In this document: positions 54,331 to 62,980 of the stretch, piece by piece
Layout: each line of letters starts with the position of its first letter
Position numbering within the stretch: the stretch's first letter is position 1
NCBI GenBank assembly: GCA_965140365.1
Contig: OZ223196.1
Source of the DNA: Hydrogenovibrio sp965140365
GTDB lineage: Bacteria > Pseudomonadota > Gammaproteobacteria > Thiomicrospirales > Thiomicrospiraceae
Strand: one strand, 5' to 3'
DNA length: 64,000 bases
Notes under the pieces: model-generated
The model's database searches: none
What the model was told of the DNA's origin: nothing
What the model saw: only the letters and a program-made list of their open reading frames with translations
Program-made: the position numbers and the translations under genes

Positions 54331-55332
54331 ATGACGGCAACCGCTACGACCTCTCAGGCCGACTTCACTGTTCTGAAAACGCATCTGCAAAAAGTCATTG
54401 TCGGGCAGGAATCTTTATTGGAAAGGATGATGATTGCCATGCTCACCGGTGGTCACTTGCTATTGGAAGGCCCGCCAGGCCTGGCGAAAACCACGGCGGT
54501 GAAAACCCTGGCCGATGCGGTGAAAGCCTCCTTTCAACGGATTCAGTTTACGCCGGATTTGATGCCGGGTGACGTCATGGGCTCCGATATTCTCGACCCG
54601 AATACCGGGCAATTGACCTTTGTGAAAGGGCCGGTGTTCAATGAAATTCTGTTGGCGGACGAAATTAACCGTGCGCCGCCGAAAGTGCAGTCTGCTTTGC
54701 TGGAAGCCATGGCGGAGAAACAAGTCACCGCCGGTGGATTAACGCGGGAATTGCCGGAACTGTTTATTGTGATGGCCACGCAGAATCCGTTGGAACAAAG
54801 CGGCACGTATCCGTTGCCGGAAGCCCAGCTCGACCGCTTCATGTTGCACGTGGTATTGGATTACCCGGATGAAGTGGAAGAATTGGAAATTCTGCGCCGG
54901 GATCGCGCTCATCACTTCGGTGAGGATAAAGAAAAATTGTCGGCGTTTTTAACGCCGGAAAAAGTTTTGGCGGCGCGCCATCAAATTGCCGAACAATATG
55001 TCTCCGAAGCGGTGGAAAAATACATGGTGGCATTGGTGGGGGCGACACGTCGCCTAGCGCAATGGGACGCGGACATGGCGGAAGTCTTGGAAATCGGCGC
55101 TTCGCCGCGCGCCACCTTGTCGTTGTTGCACGCCGCCAGCGCCAAAGCCTGGTTGGAACAACGCGACTTTGTGACGCCGGACGATGTCATCGCCTTGTTA
55201 CCGGATGTATTACGCCACCGTATTCGCGTCAGTTTCGCCGGTCGCGCGCAGCAGTGGACCGAGGACGCCGTGATCGAACGTATTATTGAATTGGTGCCGG
55301 TGCCGGTCGCGACGGAAGCCCAGCCGGGCTAA
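54331..55332 (+). CDS. moxR: MoxR-family AAA+ ATPase (second Bat operon)
   Basis: 333-residue AAA+ ATPase paralogous to that at 37685. Walker A EGPPGLAKTTAVKTLA (its P-G-L encoded by the CCAGGCCTGG copy at 54475), Walker B ILLADEINRAPPKVQ, sensor 1 ATQNP, sensor 2 SPRATLSL. It heads six genes that repeat the first Bat operon's order on the opposite strand. Clear paralogue rather than duplicate: the sequence differs throughout. Confidence 0.9.
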   Translation: MTATATTSQADFTVLKTHLQKVIVGQESLLERMMIAMLTGGHLLLEGPPGLAKTTAVKTLADAVKASFQRIQFTPDLMPGDVMGSDILDPNTGQLTFVKGPVFNEILLADEINRAPPKVQSALLEAMAEKQVTAGGLTRELPELFIVMATQNPLEQSGTYPLPEAQLDRFMLHVVLDYPDEVEELEILRRDRAHHFGEDKEKLSAFLTPEKVLAARHQIAEQYVSEAVEKYMVALVGATRRLAQWDADMAEVLEIGASPRATLSLLHAASAKAWLEQRDFVTPDDVIALLPDVLRHRIRVSFAGRAQQWTEDAVIERIIELVPVPVATEAQPG

Positions 55333-55342
55333 GGTGAAGCCA

Positions 55343-56329
55343 GTGTTACGTTGGATGCAATCGGCCTTTGCCAGCTGGTTTCCCGGCTTGAAGCCGGGAG
55401 TCGGTATAGCCGAAACCGCTCGTCTGACCGACCCGATTTTGTCCGCTGGGGCCATTCACACCTTAGCCGATGAGGTGGCGCAACTGGGCGATAAAATCGG
55501 CGTCAACCCGAAAGCCAGTGATGCGCGCAAACAGGGCGAACAAACCAGCCGCTATCTCGGTTCGGGCATGGAGTACGAAGAAAGTCGCGCTTATCAGCCG
55601 GGCGATGATGTCCGCCATCTCAACTGGCGTTTAATGGCCCGAACCGGCCAAGCCTACACCAAATTGTTTCAGGAAGAACGTCAAGAAAGTTGGACGGTGA
55701 TTGTGGATCAGCGTCAATCGATGCGTTTCGGTACGCAATCTCGATTGAAAGTCGTGCAAGCGGCCAGAGCGGCCGGTTTATTCGCTTGGTTGGCGGAACA
55801 AAACGCCCGTCCGTTGGAAGGCGTCGCCCTGGCGGAAGGCGCGCGCACGTCGCCCACATTCGAAGGGCGCGGCACTTTCGAGCGCTTTATGGAATTTATG
55901 TCAGTGCCCTGCCCGCCATTGAGAAATGTTACCGAATCGCGATTGTCGGATGAACTGTTGGCGTGTTTAAGCCGGTTGCAGTCCGGGTCTCGATTGGTGA
56001 TTTTAAGCGATTTTGTTGATTTGGACGACGCAAGCCTGCGGGTGTTGGCGGCGCTGAGTGAGAAAGTGATGGTGCAGGCGGTGCTGCTGGAAGACCCGGT
56101 GGAACGGAGTTTGCCGAAGTTACCCGGTTTGAAATTGCAATCTTTGAATGGCGGCTTTGAATTGGACCATTTATCGGATCGTCAACACCACAGTTACCAA
56201 CAGTGGGCGCAGGATTACTTCGACGACAAATTGAAGCGATTGGCAGGCCTAGGCATTTCCGCTATTTCGTTATCGACAGTCGATTCACTGGCGCATTTGA
56301 CGGAAGCCTTGGGGGAACAGTATGGCTGA
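55343..56329 (+). CDS. DUF58 protein (second Bat operon)
   Basis: About 328 residues with the DUF58 signature GSGMEYEESRAYQPGDD followed by VRHLNWRLMAR and a VWA-like fold. The start is uncertain: GTG at 55343 has AAGG eight bases ahead, GTG at 55334 and ATG at 55355 are alternatives, and the open frame runs back over the MoxR stop to 55286. It overlaps the next gene by eight bases. Confidence 0.8.
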   Translation: MLRWMQSAFASWFPGLKPGVGIAETARLTDPILSAGAIHTLADEVAQLGDKIGVNPKASDARKQGEQTSRYLGSGMEYEESRAYQPGDDVRHLNWRLMARTGQAYTKLFQEERQESWTVIVDQRQSMRFGTQSRLKVVQAARAAGLFAWLAEQNARPLEGVALAEGARTSPTFEGRGTFERFMEFMSVPCPPLRNVTESRLSDELLACLSRLQSGSRLVILSDFVDLDDASLRVLAALSEKVMVQAVLLEDPVERSLPKLPGLKLQSLNGGFELDHLSDRQHHSYQQWAQDYFDDKLKRLAGLGISAISLSTVDSLAHLTEALGEQYG

Positions 56330-56858
56330 TACTCAAGCGCTGCAAATGGCTGAAGATACCTTAATCGACATTGAAGTGCCGATGCCGCCGGGGATTGACT
56401 GGCTGGGTGGTTTATTGACGCTGGGTTGGGTTCTGCTGGCTTTGTTGATTCTGTTGTTGTTGGGATTAGTTGTCTGGTTTGTCTGGCGCCGGGCTCAGTT
56501 GTATTGGCGTTTGGAACGCCTGAAACGAACGTTAGCGAAAGAACCTTCTGAGGCTGTAAAAGACGGAGCGGTGTTGTTGTATCAAGCGTTGCAAACCGCC
56601 AAACAGCATCGTTTATTGGGTGGCGAGGCTGAAGAACTTATGAAGTGCGAAATCGACCAGGCCTGCTTTGGCCCGCAAAGCGTTTCACGTGAAACCTTGT
56701 CTGCTTTAATCCAAACGTTTCAAGCGCATTTGAAAGCGGCCGCGCCGACCATCGGCGATGGCTTTCGCGCATTACTTTCCATCATCCGTACGGGGTTCAG
56801 TCGGTTATTTGCCGGGCGTCGAAAAACCGTTCAAACCCTACGAGGCGAACGCGAATGA
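56322..56858 (+). CDS. DUF4381 protein (second Bat operon)
   Basis: 178-residue protein with one transmembrane helix (LLTLGWVLLALLILLLLGLV) and a cytoplasmic helical region, as for DUF4381. Overlaps both neighbours by a few bases. Contains an exact parS-like 14-mer (56682) and a one-mismatch CCAGGCCTGG copy at 56657. Confidence 0.75.
   Translation: MADTQALQMAEDTLIDIEVPMPPGIDWLGGLLTLGWVLLALLILLLLGLVVWFVWRRAQLYWRLERLKRTLAKEPSEAVKDGAVLLYQALQTAKQHRLLGGEAEELMKCEIDQACFGPQSVSRETLSALIQTFQAHLKAAAPTIGDGFRALLSIIRTGFSRLFAGRRKTVQTLRGERE
56682..56695. other. parS-like site (exact)
   Basis: GTTTCACGTGAAAC inside the DUF4381 gene, encoding V-S-R-E-T. Third exact copy in the window. Confidence 0.65.
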
Positions 56859-57946
56859 CTTGGGAAGCCTTGATTGAAGTGATGAAATCCTGGCACGAGG
56901 TGACCTTTCAAGTGCCGTGGGCCTTTGCGGCATTGATTCCAGCCGGTTTGCTGTGGGCGTGGCATATCTGGCGGCCGGCGCGTTCCGATTGGGACCAGAC
57001 GGCGACGGCGCAGTCGTTATTGTTTCGGCACTCGTTGATTGATCGGCTGGGGTACGATGCGGCCAAACCGAAATCCCATAAAAGCTTGCGTTGGTTGTTG
57101 AACGGCTTGCGGGGATTGATTTTCCTGGCGTTGGTGACGGCGCTGGCACAGCCGGTGAAGCAAGTGCCTTTGCCGCCGGAACCGCAAACCAAAACCGTGC
57201 GTGACATTGTATTCGTGGTGGAAACGTCGGTCAGCATGGTGTTGGAAGATTATCAGCTCGGCGATGAATCCAAAAGCCGGATTGAGGTGATTCGAAATGT
57301 ACTGGATCGGTTTATTTCCGGTTTGGCTGGGAATCGTTTTGGGTTTATTTTGTATGCCGATGAGGCTTTTACCTTGATGCCGCTGACTTCGGACGGCACC
57401 ACGGCGCGGCTGATGCTGAAGCGGTTGGAACCTTATCTGGCGGGCCGCACCGATGAAGGCACCGGGTCGGCTTTAGGGTTGGCTTTACAGCAGGTCGAAC
57501 AAGGAACGGACACCACCGAAAATCGGGTCATTGTATTGATTTCCGACGGTTCGACCCGCGACAGCGCCATCCCGATTTCAGAAGCGATTAATTATGCACA
57601 AGGCTTGAATGTACCGATTTACACGGTCGGAATCGGTTCGCGTTCCGACGACGCCGACCAACGTGAATTCCGTGGGTTGTTGTATGAGCCGTTGGAAGCG
57701 GGGTCTCTGAAGCAGATCGCTGAAGAAACCGGCGGGCGTTATCATCAAGTCGGCAGCGGTGCGGGTTTACAACAAGTGTTGCAGGCGATTGACCAAACCG
57801 AGGGCGTGAGCATTGAGGTGCCGCGGCCGAAGTTCCGTGAAGTTGCCTTGTATCCGTATTTCGTCGCCTTGGCGCTGGCCTTGTTCATTCTCTATTTTGC
57901 CTCGGTGCAATTGCTGGCCGGACGCTTGCAACAGGAGGCCGGGTAA
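56855..57946 (+). CDS. batA: BatA-type VWA protein (second Bat operon)
   Basis: 363-residue membrane protein with VWA domain between terminal helices. The MIDAS start reads VVETSVSM, with Glu where Asp is normal (ETSVS for DxSxS), while the later DGS motif (LISDGSTRDS) is kept. This may weaken metal binding compared with the first operon's batA. Overlaps both neighbours. Confidence 0.85.
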   Translation: MTWEALIEVMKSWHEVTFQVPWAFAALIPAGLLWAWHIWRPARSDWDQTATAQSLLFRHSLIDRLGYDAAKPKSHKSLRWLLNGLRGLIFLALVTALAQPVKQVPLPPEPQTKTVRDIVFVVETSVSMVLEDYQLGDESKSRIEVIRNVLDRFISGLAGNRFGFILYADEAFTLMPLTSDGTTARLMLKRLEPYLAGRTDEGTGSALGLALQQVEQGTDTTENRVIVLISDGSTRDSAIPISEAINYAQGLNVPIYTVGIGSRSDDADQREFRGLLYEPLEAGSLKQIAEETGGRYHQVGSGAGLQQVLQAIDQTEGVSIEVPRPKFREVALYPYFVALALALFILYFASVQLLAGRLQQEAG

Positions 57947-59940
57947 TGGACGCTTGGTTGCAATGGGAGTGGCGCGACGCGACGACACTGTGGTTTTTAT
58001 TGGTGCCGTTGCTATGGGGCCTGGTGTCGACTTGGTTGCGGCATCGTCAAACCGCGCAATATGCCGACAGTCATTTGTTGCCTTGGGTGAAGGTAACGCC
58101 GGAAGCGCTGTTGGATGAAGCCGTGCAGGTTGAACAAAGCACGCAAAAACGAAAATTGGCCAGGCCTGGGCGGTTTATGCACGGCGTGTGGCGATTCATG
58201 GTTGGGCTGTTTCAACCGAAATGGCTGTTGTCGCTGGCGTGGATGTGTTTGATTATTGCTTTGGCGGGGCCGCGTACCTTGGTCCCGTCACCGCAGGAAT
58301 CGACTCGTGCCGGTGTCGATATTCTGGTGGCGATGGACACCTCGCGTTCCATGCTGGTTCAAGATGTGGCGCCAAACCGCTTTTTGCAAGCCCGTGCTCT
58401 GGTGGAATCATTGGCCAATCGTCTGGAACCGGACGACCGTTTGGGGTTAATGGTGTTTGCCGGGCGACCGCATTTGGTCGCGCCTTTATCGTTTGATCGG
58501 GCTTTGTTTGAGCATTATTTGAATTTGGTGCGCCCCGGCATTTTACCGACGCGCGGTTCTGACGAAGATGCCGCGGTGGCGTTTGGTCTGGAGCACCTCA
58601 AACAAACGGCTGGTCCCGCCAAGGTGTTGTTGGTGTTTACCAATGGTCAGCCGGCTCCGGAATCGCTGGAGGCGGTTTCCGAGCGATTGAAAGCGGCGGT
58701 GGCTTTGGCTAAGGAAAGTCAAACCAAAGTGGTGTTGGTTGGCGTTGGGCGCGAAACCCCTAGCCCGATTCCATCGATGGCGCATCCAAGCGGCACGGTG
58801 CATGTGCATGGTCGTCAGGTGCGCTCCCAGTTGGAAAGCACCGAACTGACCAAGCTGGCAACGCAGTTAGGCGGGGATTATATTACGGCGAACCGTTCCG
58901 GTGCCTTTTTGGAAAAACTGTTGAATTTGGTGGCGAAGCAGGCGGAAAAACGCACTTTCCAAGCCTCGCAACCGGTATGGCAAGATCATGCGGAAGGTTT
59001 CCTTTGGGCGGCATTTTTCGCGTTATTGTGGAGTTTTTTCCCGGTCAAACGGCGCGTTATCGACAAGCGCCTTGCGGGACGAAGTGGTTTGAACGCCAGT
59101 AAAACGATTGGGTTGGCGGTGGTTGGCTTCGCCTTGATGAGCGGTTTTCAACCGGAATCGGCCTGGGCGGCAACCGAGGTGGGCACCGCTCAAAAAGCGT
59201 ATGAGGCGTTTCAGTCACAGGATTACGATTCGGCTCAGGAAACCTATAACGAATTATCGACGTATCAAGGCCTGTTCGGCGCTGGCGCGGCCGCTTACCG
59301 CAATAAGGACTTTGAGTCTTCAGTGGCGTACTTCCGTGACGCCGCGGTTTTGGGGTTAACCGATACCGACCGGGCTCAGGCCTTGTTCAATTTGGGGAAC
59401 AGTTATTATCAGGCTGGATTATTGCCCTCGGCGATTGAGGCCTACGAACAGGCGCTGGTGTATCAACCGAATTACGATAAAGCCAAGCATAATTTGGCCT
59501 TGGCCAAACGCCAACGTCAACGGCGAAGTGGGCAACAGCAAAATGAAGAACAAGGCGACGGTCAGGGCGAAGGCACGACCAGCCGGGATGCCGACGGCGC
59601 TTTTTACGGCGGACAACGTCCAAACCCGGATGAGGTGGGCGAAGGGGCGTCCGGTGATGCGCCGGAAGGTGAGAAAGACGGTCGGGAGTTCGTATTGCCG
59701 GATCAACCGGAAGGCACGGATTTCTCATTGGAATCGGCGTCTCAAATGCAGTTGAACGACACTGCGAATGCGATTTTGGACCAGCAACAGCGGGTTCGTC
59801 GTATTGAACAATTTGAGCATGATATGCAGAAAGTGGACGATAACCAGTCGCTATTATTGAAAAACCTATTTGAGCGAGAAGAAGGTTTTCAGGCTTCGCA
59901 GGACGAACCGCACCCATTGCCGGGGGTGAAACCATGGTAA
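57946..59940 (+). CDS. batB: BatB/BatC-type VWA-TPR protein (second Bat operon)
   Basis: 664-residue protein: VWA domain with intact DTSRS (VAMDTSRSMLVQD), membrane helices, a TPR region (FNLGNSYYQAGLLPSAIEAYEQAL) and a Gln/Gly/Glu-rich low-complexity stretch, less extreme than in the first copy. Start overlaps the batA stop by one base. A CCAGGCCTGG copy at 58160 encodes A-R-P-G-R. Confidence 0.85.
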   Translation: MDAWLQWEWRDATTLWFLLVPLLWGLVSTWLRHRQTAQYADSHLLPWVKVTPEALLDEAVQVEQSTQKRKLARPGRFMHGVWRFMVGLFQPKWLLSLAWMCLIIALAGPRTLVPSPQESTRAGVDILVAMDTSRSMLVQDVAPNRFLQARALVESLANRLEPDDRLGLMVFAGRPHLVAPLSFDRALFEHYLNLVRPGILPTRGSDEDAAVAFGLEHLKQTAGPAKVLLVFTNGQPAPESLEAVSERLKAAVALAKESQTKVVLVGVGRETPSPIPSMAHPSGTVHVHGRQVRSQLESTELTKLATQLGGDYITANRSGAFLEKLLNLVAKQAEKRTFQASQPVWQDHAEGFLWAAFFALLWSFFPVKRRVIDKRLAGRSGLNASKTIGLAVVGFALMSGFQPESAWAATEVGTAQKAYEAFQSQDYDSAQETYNELSTYQGLFGAGAAAYRNKDFESSVAYFRDAAVLGLTDTDRAQALFNLGNSYYQAGLLPSAIEAYEQALVYQPNYDKAKHNLALAKRQRQRRSGQQQNEEQGDGQGEGTTSRDADGAFYGGQRPNPDEVGEGASGDAPEGEKDGREFVLPDQPEGTDFSLESASQMQLNDTANAILDQQQRVRRIEQFEHDMQKVDDNQSLLLKNLFEREEGFQASQDEPHPLPGVKPW

Positions 59941-61418
59941 GGTTTTGGCGACGTTTTTGGATTTTGATCGGGCTCGGGGTGTTTTTACCAGGCCTGGTGT
60001 TGGCAGACAGCCGTATGTACCCGGAAGAAGTGGTGCTTGGGAATCCGGTGACCTGGATTATCAGTGGCGAGCAGGTGGAGAAGCATTTCGAACAGCTTGA
60101 TTTAAGTGTTTTGAAACAGCATTTTGTCATCCACGACATCGAAGGCGGTTCCAGCCGCTTACGCCTTCGACTTTACCCTTATGAAACCGGCGTGTTTCGA
60201 TTACCGGCCATGCATCATGGCGGGCTCCACGTGAAACCCATCACGATTCATGTGAAGGAAAACCCGGAAGTGTCCGTCACTTGGCAGGCACCGGAAAAAC
60301 AAGCTTATCCGGACGAAGTCCTGTATTGGCGCGCCGATGTTTCGGCCAAAGGGGAAAATATTCCGATTCGCGCGTTACCGACGGACAATGACCCGAATCA
60401 GGTGTATCAGTGGTTGGGCACGGCGGAACCGGAAGCCGATCACACCTTGTTTGAAAACCATGTGCGTTTGATCTCTGCGGTACGTTTCCTCAAGCCCGGC
60501 TCTTATTCATTGCCGTCGCCAGGGGTAAGAGTGGACGCATCGGCGTATCGACATGAGTTGTTTTTTGCCCCGCCGAAACTGGTTCAAGTGCGTCCGAGAC
60601 CATCGTATCTTCCGGCGGTGTTGCCGGTTGGTCAGGTATCGTTAAAAGCGGACTTCAACCCGTTTTGGGTGGTGACAGGGGATTTGTATCATTGGGTTTG
60701 GCGTTTAAATGGACAAAATGTGACCGATGAACAGTTGCCGAACCTGGCTTCGCAGCTCACCGATACCGATGGGTTCGAATGGCTGATGCCAACGGTGGAG
60801 CGAACCCAGTCGGTGACCGATTCCGGTTTGATGAGTCGGGCCGAAATCGACCAGCCGTTTCGAATTTTGGAATACGGTTGGGTGCGTTTGCCCCCTTTGC
60901 GCGTGACCTATTTCAACCCGCAAAGCGGCCGTTTGGAGGATGTGGTTTTGCCGGCGCAGTCAGTAGTGGCCTTGCCGGGCGCGGTGATTGTAATCGGGCA
61001 ATTATTGTTGGCGCTGCTGGCACTTCTGAGTTTGAGAGTGATTTGGCTGGGGTTGCGGGAAGCGTTTTTGAAGTGGCGTTTGTTGGCCGGTTTGAAGCAA
61101 GCCGACAATGTGCATCAGGTTTGGCAACAGGTGGATATTTGGTCGCGCCGCCAACTGAGTCACGGGCAAAACGGCCAGGCCTGGCCGGTTCCGGTTATAT
61201 CAAAAGATGTTTCCGATTCGCGGCAGCCGAGCCTGGGCCGTTGGTTACAGGCGTTTGAAACCGAGTATGGTGACAATGAATCGGCACGGATGTTGATGGA
61301 GATGCTGAATGAACATTGCTATTCGGAACGCCATCCGTCGGTGAAGACGGCGGCGTTGGATTGGGCCAAGTCGTTACCGCTGTTTAAGGTGTCATTCAGT
61401 CGCTTACGTCGTTTTTGA
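59934..61418 (+). CDS. batD: BatD-type protein (second Bat operon)
   Basis: 494-residue membrane-anchored protein with signal peptide (LIGLGVFLPGLVLA), periplasmic beta-sandwich regions and a helix near residue 345-370 (VIVIGQLLLALLALLSLRVIWL). Weaker match to BatD than the first copy; call rests on position and layout. Start overlaps the VWA-TPR stop by seven bases. Two CCAGGCCTGG copies: 59988 (P-G-L, within the signal peptide) and 61175 (Q-A-W). Confidence 0.7.
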   Translation: MVRFWRRFWILIGLGVFLPGLVLADSRMYPEEVVLGNPVTWIISGEQVEKHFEQLDLSVLKQHFVIHDIEGGSSRLRLRLYPYETGVFRLPAMHHGGLHVKPITIHVKENPEVSVTWQAPEKQAYPDEVLYWRADVSAKGENIPIRALPTDNDPNQVYQWLGTAEPEADHTLFENHVRLISAVRFLKPGSYSLPSPGVRVDASAYRHELFFAPPKLVQVRPRPSYLPAVLPVGQVSLKADFNPFWVVTGDLYHWVWRLNGQNVTDEQLPNLASQLTDTDGFEWLMPTVERTQSVTDSGLMSRAEIDQPFRILEYGWVRLPPLRVTYFNPQSGRLEDVVLPAQSVVALPGAVIVIGQLLLALLALLSLRVIWLGLREAFLKWRLLAGLKQADNVHQVWQQVDIWSRRQLSHGQNGQAWPVPVISKDVSDSRQPSLGRWLQAFETEYGDNESARMLMEMLNEHCYSERHPSVKTAALDWAKSLPLFKVSFSRLRRF

Positions 61419-61653
61419 GGGCGCCGAAGGTCTGACGGTATTTTTTATAGGCAATCGCCAAGGCGTAAATTAAGGTGATCCAGATAATGGTTTGCCCGGC
61501 ATAAGATAACCCGATGGAAAAGGTATTTTCACGGATAAAGCTAGGCACCATCAGCAGGACGCCGAGTATCCAGCCCAAAAAAATGGTTTTCAAGGCGATT
61601 CTTAAAATGCCTTTCATTAACAGTTGTTTATGTTCTTCGGAGCCGATTTCCAT
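61396..61653 (-). CDS. small membrane protein (85 aa)
   Basis: 85 residues with two predicted helices (TIFLGWILGVLLMVPSFI and YAGQTIIWITLIYALAIAY) and a basic C-terminus. No family recognised. It converges on the second batD with a 23-base overlap. Confidence 0.6.
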   Translation of the reverse strand: MEIGSEEHKQLLMKGILRIALKTIFLGWILGVLLMVPSFIRENTFSIGLSYAGQTIIWITLIYALAIAYKKYRQTFGALKNDVSD

Positions 61654-61699
61654 AGTGTTTCCTTGCCGTTGGAAGAAGTTAGCCGGTTAGGCTTGTCGA

Positions 61700-62122
61700 T
61701 TATAGAGCACTTTTGACCCAATTCACAAAACTTCCCAAATCCATCGCGCCGGATTGGCGGCTGACTTCTTGACCGTTTTTGAAAATGGCCAGGGTCGGGA
61801 TGGAACGAATATTGAATTGAGCAGCTACCTGCTGTTCATTTTCGGTATTGATTTTCACCAGACGGGCATGGGGTTCCAACTGAGCGGCGGCCTGCGAAAA
61901 GGTGGGTGCAAACATTTTGCAGGGGCCGCACCAAGGTGCCCAGAAATCGACTACCAACGGTTGGTCGGTTTTTTGTAGGGCGCGCAAAAATTGTTGGCCA
62001 GTCATCTCCACCGGCTGGCCGGTGAAGACCGGTTGTTTGCATTTTCCGCAATTGGGCGATTCAGAGAGTTTTTCGTCTGGAATGCGGTTAAGTCCGCCAC
62101 AATGGGGGCACATAATAATCAT
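61700..62122 (-). CDS. trxC: thioredoxin 2
   Basis: 140-residue cytosolic thioredoxin with N-terminal zinc-binding extension (Cys5, Cys8, Cys25, Cys28 in two CxxC pairs) and redox motif WCGPCK (Cys65, Cys68), the hallmarks of TrxC. In other bacteria it is induced by oxidative stress. Stands alone on the minus strand. Confidence 0.95.
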   Translation of the reverse strand: MIIMCPHCGGLNRIPDEKLSESPNCGKCKQPVFTGQPVEMTGQQFLRALQKTDQPLVVDFWAPWCGPCKMFAPTFSQAAAQLEPHARLVKINTENEQQVAAQFNIRSIPTLAIFKNGQEVSRQSGAMDLGSFVNWVKSAL

Positions 62123-62209
62123 CGCGTGGTTCCTCTAAAAGTTTGCTTAAGCGTGTTAAATAAGGTCAATTTTTCATTTAATAGGGGCGATGATGCGCTT
62201 TTCAAGCTT

Positions 62210-62665
62210 TTATTCCAGCCAATCGGGTTTGGGGCTTTCCCGTTTGCCGGCTTCAAACCCTTCGTCAACAAAACCGTGCAAGGTGAGATCGTGGCTGTGA
62301 ATTAGCTCAATCAATTTTGGATCGTCGGCGGTCAGTGTCGCTTCCACACCGTTTTCAATCGCACGGTATTCCATCCGAATTTGGTCTTTATATTCGAATA
62401 AGGCCGCGAACAGTGGGTCCCAAGAGCGGATGGCTCGTCCCATTCCAAAACGTTTTTCCATGCCTTCAACGTGGGCTTGTAAGACTTTTGCCAGCTCTGG
62501 GTCGTCACTGGTGGTACGGGCAATGATGCCGTTTTTCAGGCGCTCGGTTTCGCGAGATAAGGCTTGGTGATGTTCCAATAGTTTTGAGAAGAGGGCTTGG
62601 TCTTGGCGATGTTGTTCATCGGTGCCGTGCCCGTGACGATAAGTTTTTCCGTTAACCGTTTTCAT
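62210..62665 (-). CDS. helical protein with internal 60-residue duplication
   Basis: 151 residues with two copies of one pattern, offset by exactly 60: Glu31/Glu91, NG at 45-46 and 105-106, DDP at 54-56 and 114-116, His65/His125. Each copy is two helices with ExxxL-type spacing and a TxDDP turn. Soluble, no signal. The arrangement of His and Glu recalls metal- or haem-binding four-helix bundles but no family is recognised. Confidence 0.6.
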   Translation of the reverse strand: MKTVNGKTYRHGHGTDEQHRQDQALFSKLLEHHQALSRETERLKNGIIARTTSDDPELAKVLQAHVEGMEKRFGMGRAIRSWDPLFAALFEYKDQIRMEYRAIENGVEATLTADDPKLIELIHSHDLTLHGFVDEGFEAGKRESPKPDWLE

Positions 62666-62715
62666 AAGCAGTGCCTCGTTGAAAAGGGAGTTGAGGGGTT
62701 ATTTTAGACAAAAAA

Positions 62716-62742
62716 AAGCGCGATAGGGTCAGTATCGCGCTT
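62716..62742 (-). terminator. hairpin terminator
   Basis: AAGCGCGATA and TATCGCGCTT with a seven-base loop; on the minus strand a run of T follows. It lies 250 bases past the 111-residue gene, beyond a first terminator. Confidence 0.75.
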
Positions 62743-62941
62743 CGTTCTATCTGAGGAGCTGATTCAAAAGCTGAGGAGACCATTTTGAATCAAATTAACT
62801 TTGAGGTTTTAAGGGTAAAACCAAACTTAACGTCATCCTTTTCATTAAGCTTGAGTCCAGTTTAATGATTCCTTTAATTCAGGTCAATTCGATAAGCTTG
62901 AAGAAGTATGGAGGACTCTTGAAGAAAGTGTGTCCATTATC
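62743..62941. other. intergenic stretch
   Basis: Between two terminators. It holds one inverted repeat, GATTCAAAA (62761-62769) and TTTTGAATC (62783-62791), of unknown role. No ORF. Confidence 0.4.
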
Positions 62942-62944
62942 AAA

Positions 62945-62966
62945 AACCGCCAGGCCTGGCGGTTTT
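62945..62966 (-). terminator. CCAGGCCTGG hairpin terminator
   Basis: Minus strand AAACCGCCAGGCCTGGCGGTTT with further T (core 62950-62959), about 15 bases after the stop of the 111-residue gene. Same extended form as at 17693 and 20906. Confidence 0.75.
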
Positions 62967-62980
62967 CAGTGCAGATTCCG

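Noticed and set aside
60224..60237. GCTCCACGTGAAAC in second batD
   Set aside because: Two mismatches from the 14-mer; not called a parS site.
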